Shown: piece after piece, positions 9,360 to 17,387 of the stretch | Layout: every line of letters starts with the position of its first letter | Position numbering within the stretch: the first letter of the stretch is position 1 | NCBI RefSeq assembly: GCF_024347495.1 | Contig: NZ_AP025490.1 | Span: forward strand, 1,302,001 to 1,366,000 | Origin: Vibrio gallaecicus | GTDB lineage: Bacteria > Pseudomonadota > Gammaproteobacteria > Enterobacterales > Vibrionaceae | Length of the DNA: 64,000 bases | Direction: 5' to 3' | The notes under the pieces: model-generated | What the model was told of the DNA's origin: nothing | Seen by the model: the letters and a program-made list of their open reading frames with translations, nothing else | The model's database searches: none | Program-made: the position numbers and the translations under genes

Positions 9360-9997
9360 GTTGATTTCATTCTCCATTGAGGGACAAATTCAACCCAAAG
9401 TTTACAGCTCATCAGTAAATGCGATCACATTTGACCAAAAAAAAAGCCGAAACATAGAGTTGTGTAAATATTTAAATCGATAGAACATATTACCTGTCAT
9501 AACGATAGCTTCAACCTTTATTCTTGCTTGTCGAAAGAAATATTGTCTCTACAGGCGATAATAACCTTTAAGGGTTTGTTTTTTGTTCGATTTGGTTGTG
9601 GTATTGATGCCCGAGCGGCTAACAAAGAGCGCTAATAAGATGAGCCGAGGACTAACTGGGTAGAGTTCTTACAATGAGTTGTATCTTAAAGACTTAACCA
9701 TTACACGCGTCAACGATATCTGAAACCTTTGTTTGCAACTTTGGATGTGTGATTAAACTAGGAGTCCCTCTATATTGTCCGCCATTCAAATGGTGTGATG
9801 AAATTATCCATAATTTCACACGAAAATTGGAAACTAAATAACAGAGGAGTTTAATATAAACGTGTTAATTACGCCGCCTTAACCCAAGCATTCTCTATAT
9901 CTCCCGCATTTTTCGAGCACTCGCTCATCTATAAAAGCAGTTACCTAAATTATGTCTGAATCAGGCAGGGGCTACTGTACAAGTAAAAGAGAAATAC
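9360..9997. other. Long intergenic region between asnS and sulP
   Basis: These 638 bases hold no open frame with a credible ribosome site. The asnS promoter must lie in the left part and the transporter promoter in the right part. The one clear structure is the inverted repeat TGAAATTAT-CC-ATAATTTCA at 9799-9818, which looks like a protein-binding palindrome. I saw no tRNA or convincing small RNA gene. Confidence 0.6.
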
Positions 9998-11488
9998 ATG
10001 CTTAAATATTTAAAAAATCACTGGTTATCAAATGTAAAAGGAGACGCTTTGTCTGGGGTTGTAGTCGCACTTGCACTTATCCCTGAGGCTATCGCATTTT
10101 CAATTATTGCAGGTGTTGACCCTAAAGTTGGTTTATACGCTTCCTTTTGTATCTGCGTTGTAACCGCGTTCGTTGGCAGCCGACCAGGAATGATCTCTGG
10201 AGCTACGGGCGCAATGGCGCTGTTGATGGTCACGCTAGTAAAAGATCACGGTTTAGAGTTTTTGCTTGCCGCATCATTCCTTGCTGGAGTTATTCAAATT
10301 GTGGCTGGATACCTTAAGCTCGGCAATCTGATGAATTTCGTTTCAAAATCAGTTATTACTGGTTTTGTTAACGCGTTAGCTATCCTCATATTTATGGCTC
10401 AGCTCCCCGAATTAATCAATGTATCTTCAAGCGTTTATCTTTTAGTTGCTCTAGGGTTAGCCATTATTTATTTACTGCCGTATTTCCCCAAGCTTGGCAA
10501 CTCAATACCTTCACCTTTGGTGGCAATTGTGGTGCTCACAATAATTAGCTTACTGTTTGATTTAGATGTTAGAACCATTGGTGACATGGGCAGCCTCCCT
10601 GACTCACTCCCCGTTTTCTTGATACCCAATATCCCTTTTAATTTGGAGACGCTAGCAATAATACTGCCTTATTCTATCGCTTTATCTGTAGTCGGTATTT
10701 TAGAATCGTTGATGACGGCCACTATAGTCGATGACATTACGGATACTGAAAGTAACAAGAACAATGAATGCAAAGGACAGGGCATAGCGAATATTGTGTC
10801 TTCATTATTCGGTGGGATGGCTGGTTGTGCGATGATCGGTCAATCGATTATTAATATTAAATCTGGTGGGTTAACGCGTCTTTCTAGCTTGATTGCGGGT
10901 GTTCTTTTGCTATTTATGGTGGTATTTGTCTCGGACTGGTTGCAATTGATACCGATGGCAGCCTTGGTATCTGTGATGATTATGGTTTCAATTGGCACGT
11001 TTTCATGGCGATCGATTGTTGAGCTTAAGGACCATACTCTTCCAACGAATATAACGATGATTTCGACGGTCGCTGTTGTGGTATTTACACACAATTTAGC
11101 GATTGGTGTCGCAGTTGGAGTCGTGCTATCGGCGTTGTTTTATGCACATACCAGTAAATCTATGATCTTTATATCTGATGAAGTGGCAGGGAATGATTTA
11201 CATACGATTCACCGAGTGAAAGGTCATGTTTTTTTCGCTTCTTCTGATGCTTTTGTAGAACTGTTTGAGTATGACAAAACGACCTCTTTAGTGACGATTG
11301 ATATCACTGACGCATTCTTTCTTGATAACACTTCAGTTGAAGCGCTTGATAAAGTGGTCTTTAAGTTCCGGAAAAAAGGGGCTTATGTAGAAGTGGTTGG
11401 AATGAATACTGTCAGTGAAAATCTAATTTTTAAGCACGCTATGTACTATAAGCATAAAGACTTAACTGCGGTTTCGATCACCCATTAG
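9998..11488 (+). CDS. SulP-family anion transporter with STAS domain
   Basis: This inner membrane transporter belongs to the SulP/SLC26 family, whose members move sulfate, bicarbonate or dicarboxylates. The membrane domain (about residues 15-385) opens with the family signature region [20 protein letters not shown], followed by GLYASF and GATGAMA. The C-terminal STAS domain (about 395-496) contains [20 protein letters not shown]. The length, 496 residues, is normal for the smaller bacterial members. The substrate cannot be read from sequence. The gene stands alone, with an inverted repeat about 180 bases upstream and a heptanucleotide repeat just after the stop. Confidence 0.92.
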   Translation: MLKYLKNHWLSNVKGDALSGVVVALALIPEAIAFSIIAGVDPKVGLYASFCICVVTAFVGSRPGMISGATGAMALLMVTLVKDHGLEFLLAASFLAGVIQIVAGYLKLGNLMNFVSKSVITGFVNALAILIFMAQLPELINVSSSVYLLVALGLAIIYLLPYFPKLGNSIPSPLVAIVVLTIISLLFDLDVRTIGDMGSLPDSLPVFLIPNIPFNLETLAIILPYSIALSVVGILESLMTATIVDDITDTESNKNNECKGQGIANIVSSLFGGMAGCAMIGQSIINIKSGGLTRLSSLIAGVLLLFMVVFVSDWLQLIPMAALVSVMIMVSIGTFSWRSIVELKDHTLPTNITMISTVAVVVFTHNLAIGVAVGVVLSALFYAHTSKSMIFISDEVAGNDLHTIHRVKGHVFFASSDAFVELFEYDKTTSLVTIDITDAFFLDNTSVEALDKVVFKFRKKGAYVEVVGMNTVSENLIFKHAMYYKHKDLTAVSITH

Positions 11489-11499
11489 GTTATTCTTTG

Positions 11500-11541
11500 A
11501 TTAAAGATTAAAGATTAAAGATTAAAGATTAAAGATTAAAG
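11500..11541. repeat. Heptanucleotide microsatellite (ATTAAAG)6
   Basis: Six perfect tandem copies of ATTAAAG lie 12 bases after the sulP stop codon and before the shared terminator, inside the probable 3' untranslated region. They cannot change a protein, but copy number may vary between strains. Confidence 0.95.
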
Positions 11542-11558
11542 CATAGGCTTGTTCTGAA

Positions 11559-11580
11559 AAAGCGCTCCGAGGAGCGCTTT
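11559..11580. terminator. Bidirectional terminator between sulP and the chemoreceptor gene
   Basis: Perfect 10-bp arms AAAGCGCTCC/GGAGCGCTTT enclose two bases. On the minus strand the stem is followed by a T run, and on the plus strand by TTTGTT. It can serve both convergent genes. Confidence 0.85.
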
Positions 11581-11650
11581 GTTATGAGTTAGACATTTAT
11601 TGCGTTGTCCATAACACGCTTATAAACCTAGTGTAAGCGTGTCGGTTCAC

Positions 11651-13273
11651 TTATGATTTTTTCTGAATGTTCGAGAGCGTGAACTGGTTAATCAGTGATT
11701 CTAAGTGAACCGATAAATCTTCTAAGCTATGACTGATGTCTCTTGTTTGGCTTGCCGACTGTGACGTGTTATCGGCATGGGAAGAAATCATCTTCACCTT
11801 ATCCTGCACTTCCTTAGTAGCGTGAGTGGTAGACTGGGTTTGAGTTTGTATATTCTGCGCATGTTGAAGAACTTGCTGCATTTCATCGACCACATTGCTC
11901 ATCTCTTGTGATAAAGCATCAATATCTGCCGAATTTGAATGAGCTTTAGCACATACATTATCAGCTGAAACAAGTGATTCTTCACTTCCCTTTTGGAATT
12001 GCCCGATGATGGATTCAATACTTCCTGTCGCTTCAGCAGTGCGAGAAGCTAACTGTCGGACTTCATCTGCAACTACCGCAAACCCTCTGCCTTGTTCGCC
12101 TGCTCGAGCGGCTTCAATTGCAGCGTTCAATGCTAATAAATTTGTCTGTTCAGCAATGCCTCGAATGACGCTTAATATAGAAGATACTTCACTTGTTTGT
12201 TGATTGAGCGAAGTGATTTTATCTTTTACTTCCTCGATATTACCTACTAAATCTTTAATATCTTTACTGGCATGTTGTGCTTGGCTGGCACTTTTTAATG
12301 CAACATCTGCTGTATGAGATATCAATTCAGAAGCGGTTACTGTTGCTTCTTCAACATTAACCTGTTGAGCTTGAATACCTCCCATATTGCCTTGCACTTC
12401 ACTGGTTTCTTCTTGTTGGTTGCTAGCTGCATTTTCTGTAATTTGAGCTACGCCAGTCAATTGATGAGCAGAAACATTGAGTTTGTGAGATGTATTTTGT
12501 ACTTGTTTAAGGCTATCAGATACGGTTCCCATGAATGAATTAATCGAATTTGCTAGAGTGCCAAGTTCATCTTGTTGGGTCGCTTCTAAGCGCTGTGAGA
12601 TATCTTTATCCACACTTACTTGGGTCATAAAGCGTGACGTTTTCTGAATAGGGCGGACAATTATTTTTCTAATTAAAGTCATCGTCAGAATAAACCCGAC
12701 AAGAGAAATACCCGCCATGATGCCAATCGCAGTGACTGTTTGGGTATTGATCATTGAATTGACGTGGCTAAGGTTATATTCCAAGCGGATTGCGCCTAAC
12801 ACTTCACCTTCAGGTGCCATGTGGCAGGCCACACAGTTGGTACCCCGATAATTCTCACTCGACTTCATCGGTAAGGCGACAACAATTCCTTTACCCCATT
12901 CACCATTAAAAGGTTCAATGACCGTTTCGCCTGCTAGGGCTCGTCTGTCTATGTCATCTTGTGGTTGCTGGTTTGTGTTACCGGCTCCATAAAGCTTACT
13001 GACCGTGTCTGAACGTAGGACTCGAACTTGTTCAATACCATCTTGAACTAAGGCTTTTTGACGTAATGTTTCTTTTTGAGCCATGGTTCCGGTCAGCATC
13101 ATCATATTGAGGCTGTCGAAATAATTACTGGCTTTGTCGTGCAATTGTTCACTTAGAACGGAGTTAACCAGCTCTTTTTGTTGGGTATATTGAAAATAAG
13201 TAGATATAACTAATAGAAGACTGAAAACGATGACGAGAGCCACCAAAATTTTTGACGTTATAGTTGAGCGCAT
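11651..13273 (-). CDS. Methyl-accepting chemotaxis protein with periplasmic haem-c motif
   Basis: This inner membrane chemoreceptor signals to CheA/CheW. The order is: first membrane helix (about residues 8-26), periplasmic domain (about 27-177), second membrane helix (about 178-200), HAMP (about 200-255), then a long cytoplasmic signalling helix with the conserved tip [20 protein letters not shown]. The periplasmic domain contains CVACH (Cys147, Cys150, His151), a CxxCH covalent haem-c attachment motif. It is in the correct compartment for cytochrome c maturation, which suggests redox or gas sensing. I saw no other gene of a chemotaxis cluster nearby. The receptor class is certain; haem attachment is inferred from the motif. 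Confidence 0.93.
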   Translation of the reverse strand: MRSTITSKILVALVIVFSLLLVISTYFQYTQQKELVNSVLSEQLHDKASNYFDSLNMMMLTGTMAQKETLRQKALVQDGIEQVRVLRSDTVSKLYGAGNTNQQPQDDIDRRALAGETVIEPFNGEWGKGIVVALPMKSSENYRGTNCVACHMAPEGEVLGAIRLEYNLSHVNSMINTQTVTAIGIMAGISLVGFILTMTLIRKIIVRPIQKTSRFMTQVSVDKDISQRLEATQQDELGTLANSINSFMGTVSDSLKQVQNTSHKLNVSAHQLTGVAQITENAASNQQEETSEVQGNMGGIQAQQVNVEEATVTASELISHTADVALKSASQAQHASKDIKDLVGNIEEVKDKITSLNQQTSEVSSILSVIRGIAEQTNLLALNAAIEAARAGEQGRGFAVVADEVRQLASRTAEATGSIESIIGQFQKGSEESLVSADNVCAKAHSNSADIDALSQEMSNVVDEMQQVLQHAQNIQTQTQSTTHATKEVQDKVKMISSHADNTSQSASQTRDISHSLEDLSVHLESLINQFTLSNIQKKS

Positions 13274-13404
13274 AATAAGTTTTTATAAATGATATTTGAC
13301 AAGCGATACTGTAGCCCTAAAAACACGTACTACCTAAGTACTAGTTTCATTACTGTGACCACACTCCCGTTGTGGTTATGTATATGTGATGTAGCAGTTA
13401 TGTG

Positions 13405-13439
13405 ATAATTATTTGACGATAATAGTGTCAAATAATTAT
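13405..13439. promoter_or_regulatory. Perfect 13-bp inverted repeat between the chemoreceptor and queD
   Basis: ATAATTATTTGAC (13405-13417) is repeated in inverse at 13427-13439 with a 9-base spacer. It is AT-rich with no T run after it, so it is more like an operator than a terminator. It sits about 115 bases upstream of queD and about 130 bases upstream of the divergent chemoreceptor gene. Confidence 0.5.
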
Positions 13440-13552
13440 GCCTAAATCGGAATGAATATCTCAGCTATCGTCAGTCTTGATATTTATAGATCTTGTAGTC
13501 ATGACGGCTTTTACGTAAGATTGCGTGTCATTTTTTTAGCCTGAGAAACACA

Positions 13553-13915
13553 ATGAGAACAGAGTTATATAAAGAGTTTATGTTTGAAGCTGCACACCAT
13601 TTACCACATGTGCCAGAAGGGCATAAATGTGGTCGTTTGCATGGTCACTCTTTTCTTGTTCGTTTATATGTTGAAGGTGAAGTTGATCCGCATACAGGCT
13701 GGGTTATTGATTTTTCAGAAATTAAAGCGGTATTTAAACCTATTTATGATCGTTTAGACCATTACTACTTGAACGATATTGAAGGCTTAGAAAACCCAAC
13801 AAGTGAAGTATTAGCGAAATGGATTTGGAACGAGCTAAAACCTTCTCTTCCTCTGCTTAGTAAAGTAGAGATTAAAGAAACATGTACTGCTGGTTGCATT
13901 TACCGCGGTGAGTAA
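13553..13915 (+). CDS. queD: 6-carboxy-5,6,7,8-tetrahydropterin synthase
   Basis: QueD converts dihydroneopterin triphosphate to 6-carboxytetrahydropterin, the second step towards queuosine, the tRNA wobble-base modification. The zinc ligands His15, His30 and His32 are present, and so are the catalytic Cys26 (in [12 protein letters not shown]), the Asp69-His70 pair and Glu109 ([13 protein letters not shown]). At 120 residues it is nearly identical in layout to the E. coli enzyme. It stands alone with its own terminator. No preQ1 riboswitch was evident upstream. Confidence 0.96.
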   Translation: MRTELYKEFMFEAAHHLPHVPEGHKCGRLHGHSFLVRLYVEGEVDPHTGWVIDFSEIKAVFKPIYDRLDHYYLNDIEGLENPTSEVLAKWIWNELKPSLPLLSKVEIKETCTAGCIYRGE

Positions 13916-13979
13916 AGTTTAAGGCTAGCCCTTATTTTTACATCAAATCTATAGTTCTTCTTATAGTCTGATAATAAAG

Positions 13980-14001
13980 CGCCAATTATTGGCGTTTTTT
14001 T
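13980..14001 (+). terminator. Intrinsic terminator of queD
   Basis: The stem CGCCAA/TTGGCG (13980-13985 with 13989-13994) is followed by seven T residues. Confidence 0.85.
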
Positions 14002-14216
14002 GTATCTAAATTAACCTGATTACTTATTAGTAATTGTTAGCCCTATGCCTTGAACGGGTTTTTATTCTGAATTGGTATGTTGAATGGTATTTAACAAAGT
14101 AGAAGCATGGGATGTTAACAAGAAAGTGAGAACTCAGGTGTTATATACTTTTTATTGTTTTGGCATTGTATTTCGGTGTTCCTTGTATAAGATAAAACGT
14201 CTTCCATAAGGGAGAG

Positions 14217-14243
14217 ATGTGGCAATGGATTTGTCACCTGTAA
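14217..14243 (+). CDS. Candidate leader peptide with two Trp codons ahead of the aromatic permease
   Basis: ATG TGG CAA TGG ATT TGT CAC CTG TAA would encode MWQWICHL. AAGGGAG lies just upstream (14208-14214), giving about five bases between AAGG and the start. The peptide is very short and could be chance. Two tryptophans in eight residues, and a C-rich tract downstream, recall the TnaC leader and Rho-dependent attenuation of the E. coli tna operon. A second frame, starting at ATG 14225 with the same ribosome site, encodes a 26-residue peptide containing one Trp. Confidence 0.35.
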   Translation: MWQWICHL

Positions 14244-14340
14244 TAAAATGGAATGTGACAACTGGACACATACATGAAATTCAAGATAACGTCTCCAATT
14301 ATTGAGCCTACAGAAGGTTCACCCCATCGACTAAGTCTAA

Positions 14341-14460
14341 CCTCATTCGATACTCTACAACCTCGCTTTTCCCCTCTGCTTCATGCTTTATTTGCACGCT
14401 TTCTGCCTGCACACCATTCTTATTATCGGTCTTATTAACTTTATTACACTCTGAGTTTTC
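14341..14460 (+). promoter_or_regulatory. C-rich, G-poor leader tract, possible Rho-utilisation (rut) site
   Basis: In these 120 bases I count about 37 C and 12 G, with CTC and CCT clusters and little scope for stable hairpins. That is the composition expected of a Rho loading site. It lies between the candidate leader peptide and the permease start, in a leader region of roughly 300 bases. The wider gap from 14002 to 14216 contains only AT-rich promoter-like sequence. Confidence 0.4.
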
Positions 14461-14521
14461 GGTATCTGCACGATAGCGATGCTGACGCACATTTAAAAAT
14501 CAAATAAATAAGTTAAAGACT

Positions 14522-15676
14522 ATGAATATTAAAATGATAGGGAGCTCCCTAATTATCGCTGGTACTGCTTTAGGTGCCGGTATGCTTGCCATTCCAATGG
14601 TTCTTGCTCAGTTTGGGCTAGTTTACGGAACCTCACTGATGGTTCTTATCTGTTTTGGAACAACTTATACGGCGTTGCTTTTATTGGAAGCGACGCTGAA
14701 ATCTGGTGGCGGTCTGGGTTTAAACTCTGTAGCAAGAGAGACGCTCGGGAAGAAAGGTCAATTCATCACTAACGGGTTACTGTACGCGTTACTTATCTGC
14801 TTATTAATGGCTTATATCCTAGGCGCCGGAGATTTGATCAGTAAGCTAGCAGCCAATTTAGGTCTCACTCTTACGGCTGTTCAAAGCCAAGTGTTATTTA
14901 CGGTACTAGCCGGCGCGATTGTCGCTTGTGGAACGGGAGCGGTAGACAAGCTCAATCGGCTGCTATTTTTAGTTATGCTATGTAGTTTAGTTTTGACATT
15001 GGTATTTCTTATGCCAGGTGTGTCTACCTATAACATGCAACAAGTAACGAATAATGACCACGTTGAATTAATCAAAACCAGTGCAATTCTATTTACCAGC
15101 TTTGGGTTTATGGTGGTTATCCCAACATTGGTTTCTTATAACCATGAAGCGACAGACAAGCAACTGCGCAATATGGTCATTATTGGATCTTTAATTCCCT
15201 TAGTCTGTTACTTATTCTGGCTATTTGCTGTTGTGGGTAATTTAAGCCCTGAACAGTTCAGAAGCTTTCACAATGTATCCGACTTAATGGCTGCGTTTGA
15301 AGCTCGTTCTCCTTGGGTTGGCAGTATATTAACTACGTTCACAGGTTTAGCGTTATTGACGTCATTTTTTGGTGTTGCGATGGCACTATTCAACCAAAAC
15401 AAAGACATGTTTAACCAGAATACCGCTGTGACTTACGGCATTAGTTTTATATTGCCTTTAGCGGGGTCATTGCTGGCGGCGGATAAGTTTTTAGCAGTAT
15501 TGAACTACGCAGGGATCATTTTAGTTTTCTTAGCGGTTTTTGTGCCGTTAGCTATGGTCCATAAGCAACGATTCATGAAAATAGCTGAAGACAAATACCG
15601 AGCAGAAGGGGGCAATGTAATGTTGATGTTCTCGTTGGCTTTTGGTTGTTTCCTGCTTATTTCGCAAGTGATTTAG
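14522..15676 (+). CDS. Aromatic amino acid permease (HAAAP family, TyrP/Mtr-like)
   Basis: This inner membrane proton symporter imports tyrosine or tryptophan. It has about 11 membrane helices over 384 residues. The family N-terminus SLIIAGTALGAGMLAIPMVLA and the segment FTSFGFMVVIPTLVSY match TyrP/Mtr/TnaB proteins. The central region resembles TyrP most, but specificity cannot be fixed by eye. Its long leader carries a candidate Trp-containing peptide and a C-rich tract, and tyrR lies about 14 kb away, so transcriptional and attenuation control are both plausible. I saw no convincing TyrR box upstream. Confidence 0.9.
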   Translation: MNIKMIGSSLIIAGTALGAGMLAIPMVLAQFGLVYGTSLMVLICFGTTYTALLLLEATLKSGGGLGLNSVARETLGKKGQFITNGLLYALLICLLMAYILGAGDLISKLAANLGLTLTAVQSQVLFTVLAGAIVACGTGAVDKLNRLLFLVMLCSLVLTLVFLMPGVSTYNMQQVTNNDHVELIKTSAILFTSFGFMVVIPTLVSYNHEATDKQLRNMVIIGSLIPLVCYLFWLFAVVGNLSPEQFRSFHNVSDLMAAFEARSPWVGSILTTFTGLALLTSFFGVAMALFNQNKDMFNQNTAVTYGISFILPLAGSLLAADKFLAVLNYAGIILVFLAVFVPLAMVHKQRFMKIAEDKYRAEGGNVMLMFSLAFGCFLLISQVI

Positions 15677-15765
15677 CTAGCTTCGGCTGTAAGCGTCTAA
15701 GAAAAATTCATCTGTGATATTTAGACGCAAAAACTATGCTATTTAGACACAAAAAGTTAGATACA

Positions 15766-15793
15766 AAAAAGGAACGCATCGGCGTTCCTTTTT
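15766..15793. terminator. Bidirectional terminator between the permease gene and sdaA
   Basis: The arms AAAAAGGAACGC and GCGTTCCTTTTT (15766-15777 with 15782-15793) enclose a four-base loop. The A and T tracts let it work for both convergent genes. Confidence 0.9.
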
Positions 15794-15879
15794 ATTATCT
15801 GCTCGTTATCAAGCAGACTGAGTTAAGTGTTGGCTTGTTAACTGATGCTGGTCAATAAATTAATGCTGACTAGCAAGCC

Positions 15880-15915
15880 AATGTTAACTAACAAACGAAT
15901 GTTAATTAACAAACA
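15880..15915. repeat. Two 18-bp direct repeats overlapping the sdaA stop codon
   Basis: AATGTTAACTAACAAACG is followed directly by a copy with two changes. The second copy covers the last codons and stop of sdaA. This looks like a short local duplication and has no obvious role. Confidence 0.7.
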
Positions 15916-17267
15916 ACCTTAACAGCCAAACCACCTTGAGAAGTCTCACGGTATTTAGCGTTCATGTCTTTACCTGTTTCTAGCATTGTTTCGATAACTT
16001 TATCGAGAGAAACAGTAGGAGCAGAAGAGCGACGAAGTGCCATACGAGTTGAGTTGATTGCTTTAACTGCAGCAATACCGTTACGCTCGATACATGGTAC
16101 TTGTACTTGGCCAGCAACTGGGTCACACGTTAGACCTAGGTTGTGCTCCATGCCGATTTCTGCAGCCATACATACTTGTTCAGGGCTACCACCCATAAGC
16201 TCAGCAAGACCAGCAGCAGCCATAGAACATGCCACACCAACTTCACCCTGACAGCCAACTTCAGCACCAGAGATAGAAGCGTTACGCTTGTAAAGACCAC
16301 CGATCGCGCCAGAAGCGGCGAAGTAACGGATGTAGTCTTTCTCTGTTACTGTTTGAATGAACTTATCGTAGTAAGCCAATACAGCAGGAATGATGCCACA
16401 TGCGCCATTTGTTGGAGCCGTTACTACACGACCGCCAGCAGCGTTTTCTTCGTTTACTGCGAAAGCAAACATGTTCACCCAGTCAACAACCGTCATTGGA
16501 TCGTTGGTTGTTTTTTCTGAAGTGATCAGCTGTTGGCGAAGTGCTGCTGCACGACGAGGTACACGCAGTGGACCAGGCAGGATACCTTCAGTATTCATAC
16601 CGCGATCCATACACTCACGCATCGTTTTCCAGATGTTAGCGAAGTAAGTGCGAGACTCTTCGTCTGAGTGGAAAGCCGCTTGGTTTTTCATAACCAATGT
16701 ACTGATAGAAAGACCGCTTTCTTTACACTGATTAACCAGCTCTTCAGCTGTTGTGAATTCGTAAGGTGCTTTGATTGGGTTTTCTTCTTCTTTGCCGAAG
16801 TTTTCTTCGTCAACGATGAAACCGCCACCAATTGAGTAGTACGTTTTTGAGTAAGCTACTTCGTCATCAACCCAAGCATGAATGCTCATGCCATTTTCAT
16901 GCAATGAAAGGTTCGAAGTATGGAAATTCATTCCGCCATCTTTAGGGAACGAAACAGTATGACAGTGCATACCAACAGGTAGACGTTCAGTTTCTTCTAC
17001 TCGAGCAATAAAGCCCGCGATAGAGTCGATATCTACTTTCTCAGGAGTATTGCCAGCAAGACCCATGATGATAGCGATATCTGTGTGGTGACCTTTCCCT
17101 GTCAGTGATAGTGATCCATATACGTCCACGGTGATTTTAGTGATGTCGCGCAATTTTCCCATTGAACGTAGGTCATCAATAAATTCTTTACCCGCTTTCA
17201 TTGGTCCAACTGTATGTGAGCTCGATGGACCAACACCGATTTTATAGATATCAAATACACTAATCAT
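15906..17267 (-). CDS. sdaA: L-serine dehydratase, [4Fe-4S] type
   Basis: This cytoplasmic enzyme deaminates L-serine to pyruvate and ammonia. It has the N-terminal SSSHT motif (in GVGPSSSHTVGPMKAGK) and the iron-sulfur ligands Cys339, Cys381 and Cys392. The last residue is Cys453. In the Legionella enzyme the C-terminal cysteine folds back onto the cluster, and the same tail is kept here. I start at 17267 because GAGG sits eight bases upstream, giving 453 residues; an upstream in-frame start at 17297 would run through the leader hairpin. It lies downstream of sdaC in the same direction, forming a serine uptake and catabolism operon. Confidence 0.96.
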   Translation of the reverse strand: MISVFDIYKIGVGPSSSHTVGPMKAGKEFIDDLRSMGKLRDITKITVDVYGSLSLTGKGHHTDIAIIMGLAGNTPEKVDIDSIAGFIARVEETERLPVGMHCHTVSFPKDGGMNFHTSNLSLHENGMSIHAWVDDEVAYSKTYYSIGGGFIVDEENFGKEEENPIKAPYEFTTAEELVNQCKESGLSISTLVMKNQAAFHSDEESRTYFANIWKTMRECMDRGMNTEGILPGPLRVPRRAAALRQQLITSEKTTNDPMTVVDWVNMFAFAVNEENAAGGRVVTAPTNGACGIIPAVLAYYDKFIQTVTEKDYIRYFAASGAIGGLYKRNASISGAEVGCQGEVGVACSMAAAGLAELMGGSPEQVCMAAEIGMEHNLGLTCDPVAGQVQVPCIERNGIAAVKAINSTRMALRRSSAPTVSLDKVIETMLETGKDMNAKYRETSQGGLAVKVVC

Positions 17268-17280
17268 AGCGATTACCTCA

Positions 17281-17314
17281 AAAAGAGAGCCTCCCAAGGG
17301 GAGTAGGGAGGCTC
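17281..17314 (-). terminator. Attenuator-like hairpin between sdaC and sdaA
   Basis: The perfect 9-bp stem GAGCCTCCC/GGGAGGCTC (17287-17295 with 17306-17314, 10-base loop) is followed on the minus strand by TCTTTTT, then directly by the sdaA ribosome site. It would act as a partial terminator or as a protective 5' hairpin in the sdaC-sdaA message. Confidence 0.65.
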
Positions 17315-17350
17315 ATTTATTATCATTATATTTTGTGTTTAATCTCGCGA

Positions 17351-17373
17351 TATAAGATGAAGCTCATCTTATA
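17351..17373 (-). other. Second hairpin just after the sdaC stop codon
   Basis: TATAAGATGA (17351-17360) pairs with TCATCTTATA (17364-17373) across three bases. On the minus strand no T run follows, so it is more likely an mRNA stability element than a terminator. It begins about 15 bases after the sdaC stop. Confidence 0.5.
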
Positions 17374-17387
17374 AAAAGTGCTTTAGA

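Noticed and set aside
9608..9660. tRNA-like start GATGCCCGAGCGG
   Set aside because: It resembles the 5' part of a serine or leucine tRNA, but no anticodon arm, T-loop GTTC or acceptor pairing follows.
9793..9820. TGTGA and TCACA halves that might be a CRP site upstream of sulP
   Set aside because: The halves are about 17 bases apart instead of six, so CRP could not bind them as one site. The inner perfect palindrome was reported instead.
14300..14330. CCCCATCG near the permease leader as a second heat-shock promoter
   Set aside because: The matching -35 region reads ATTGAGC, a poor match to CTTGAAA, and nothing else suggests heat control.
14308..14490. 60-codon open frame on the minus strand opposite the permease leader
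   Set aside because: It has no ribosome site, composition mirrors the C-rich leader on the other strand, and it overlaps the probable regulatory tract. It is best read as a by-product of that tract.
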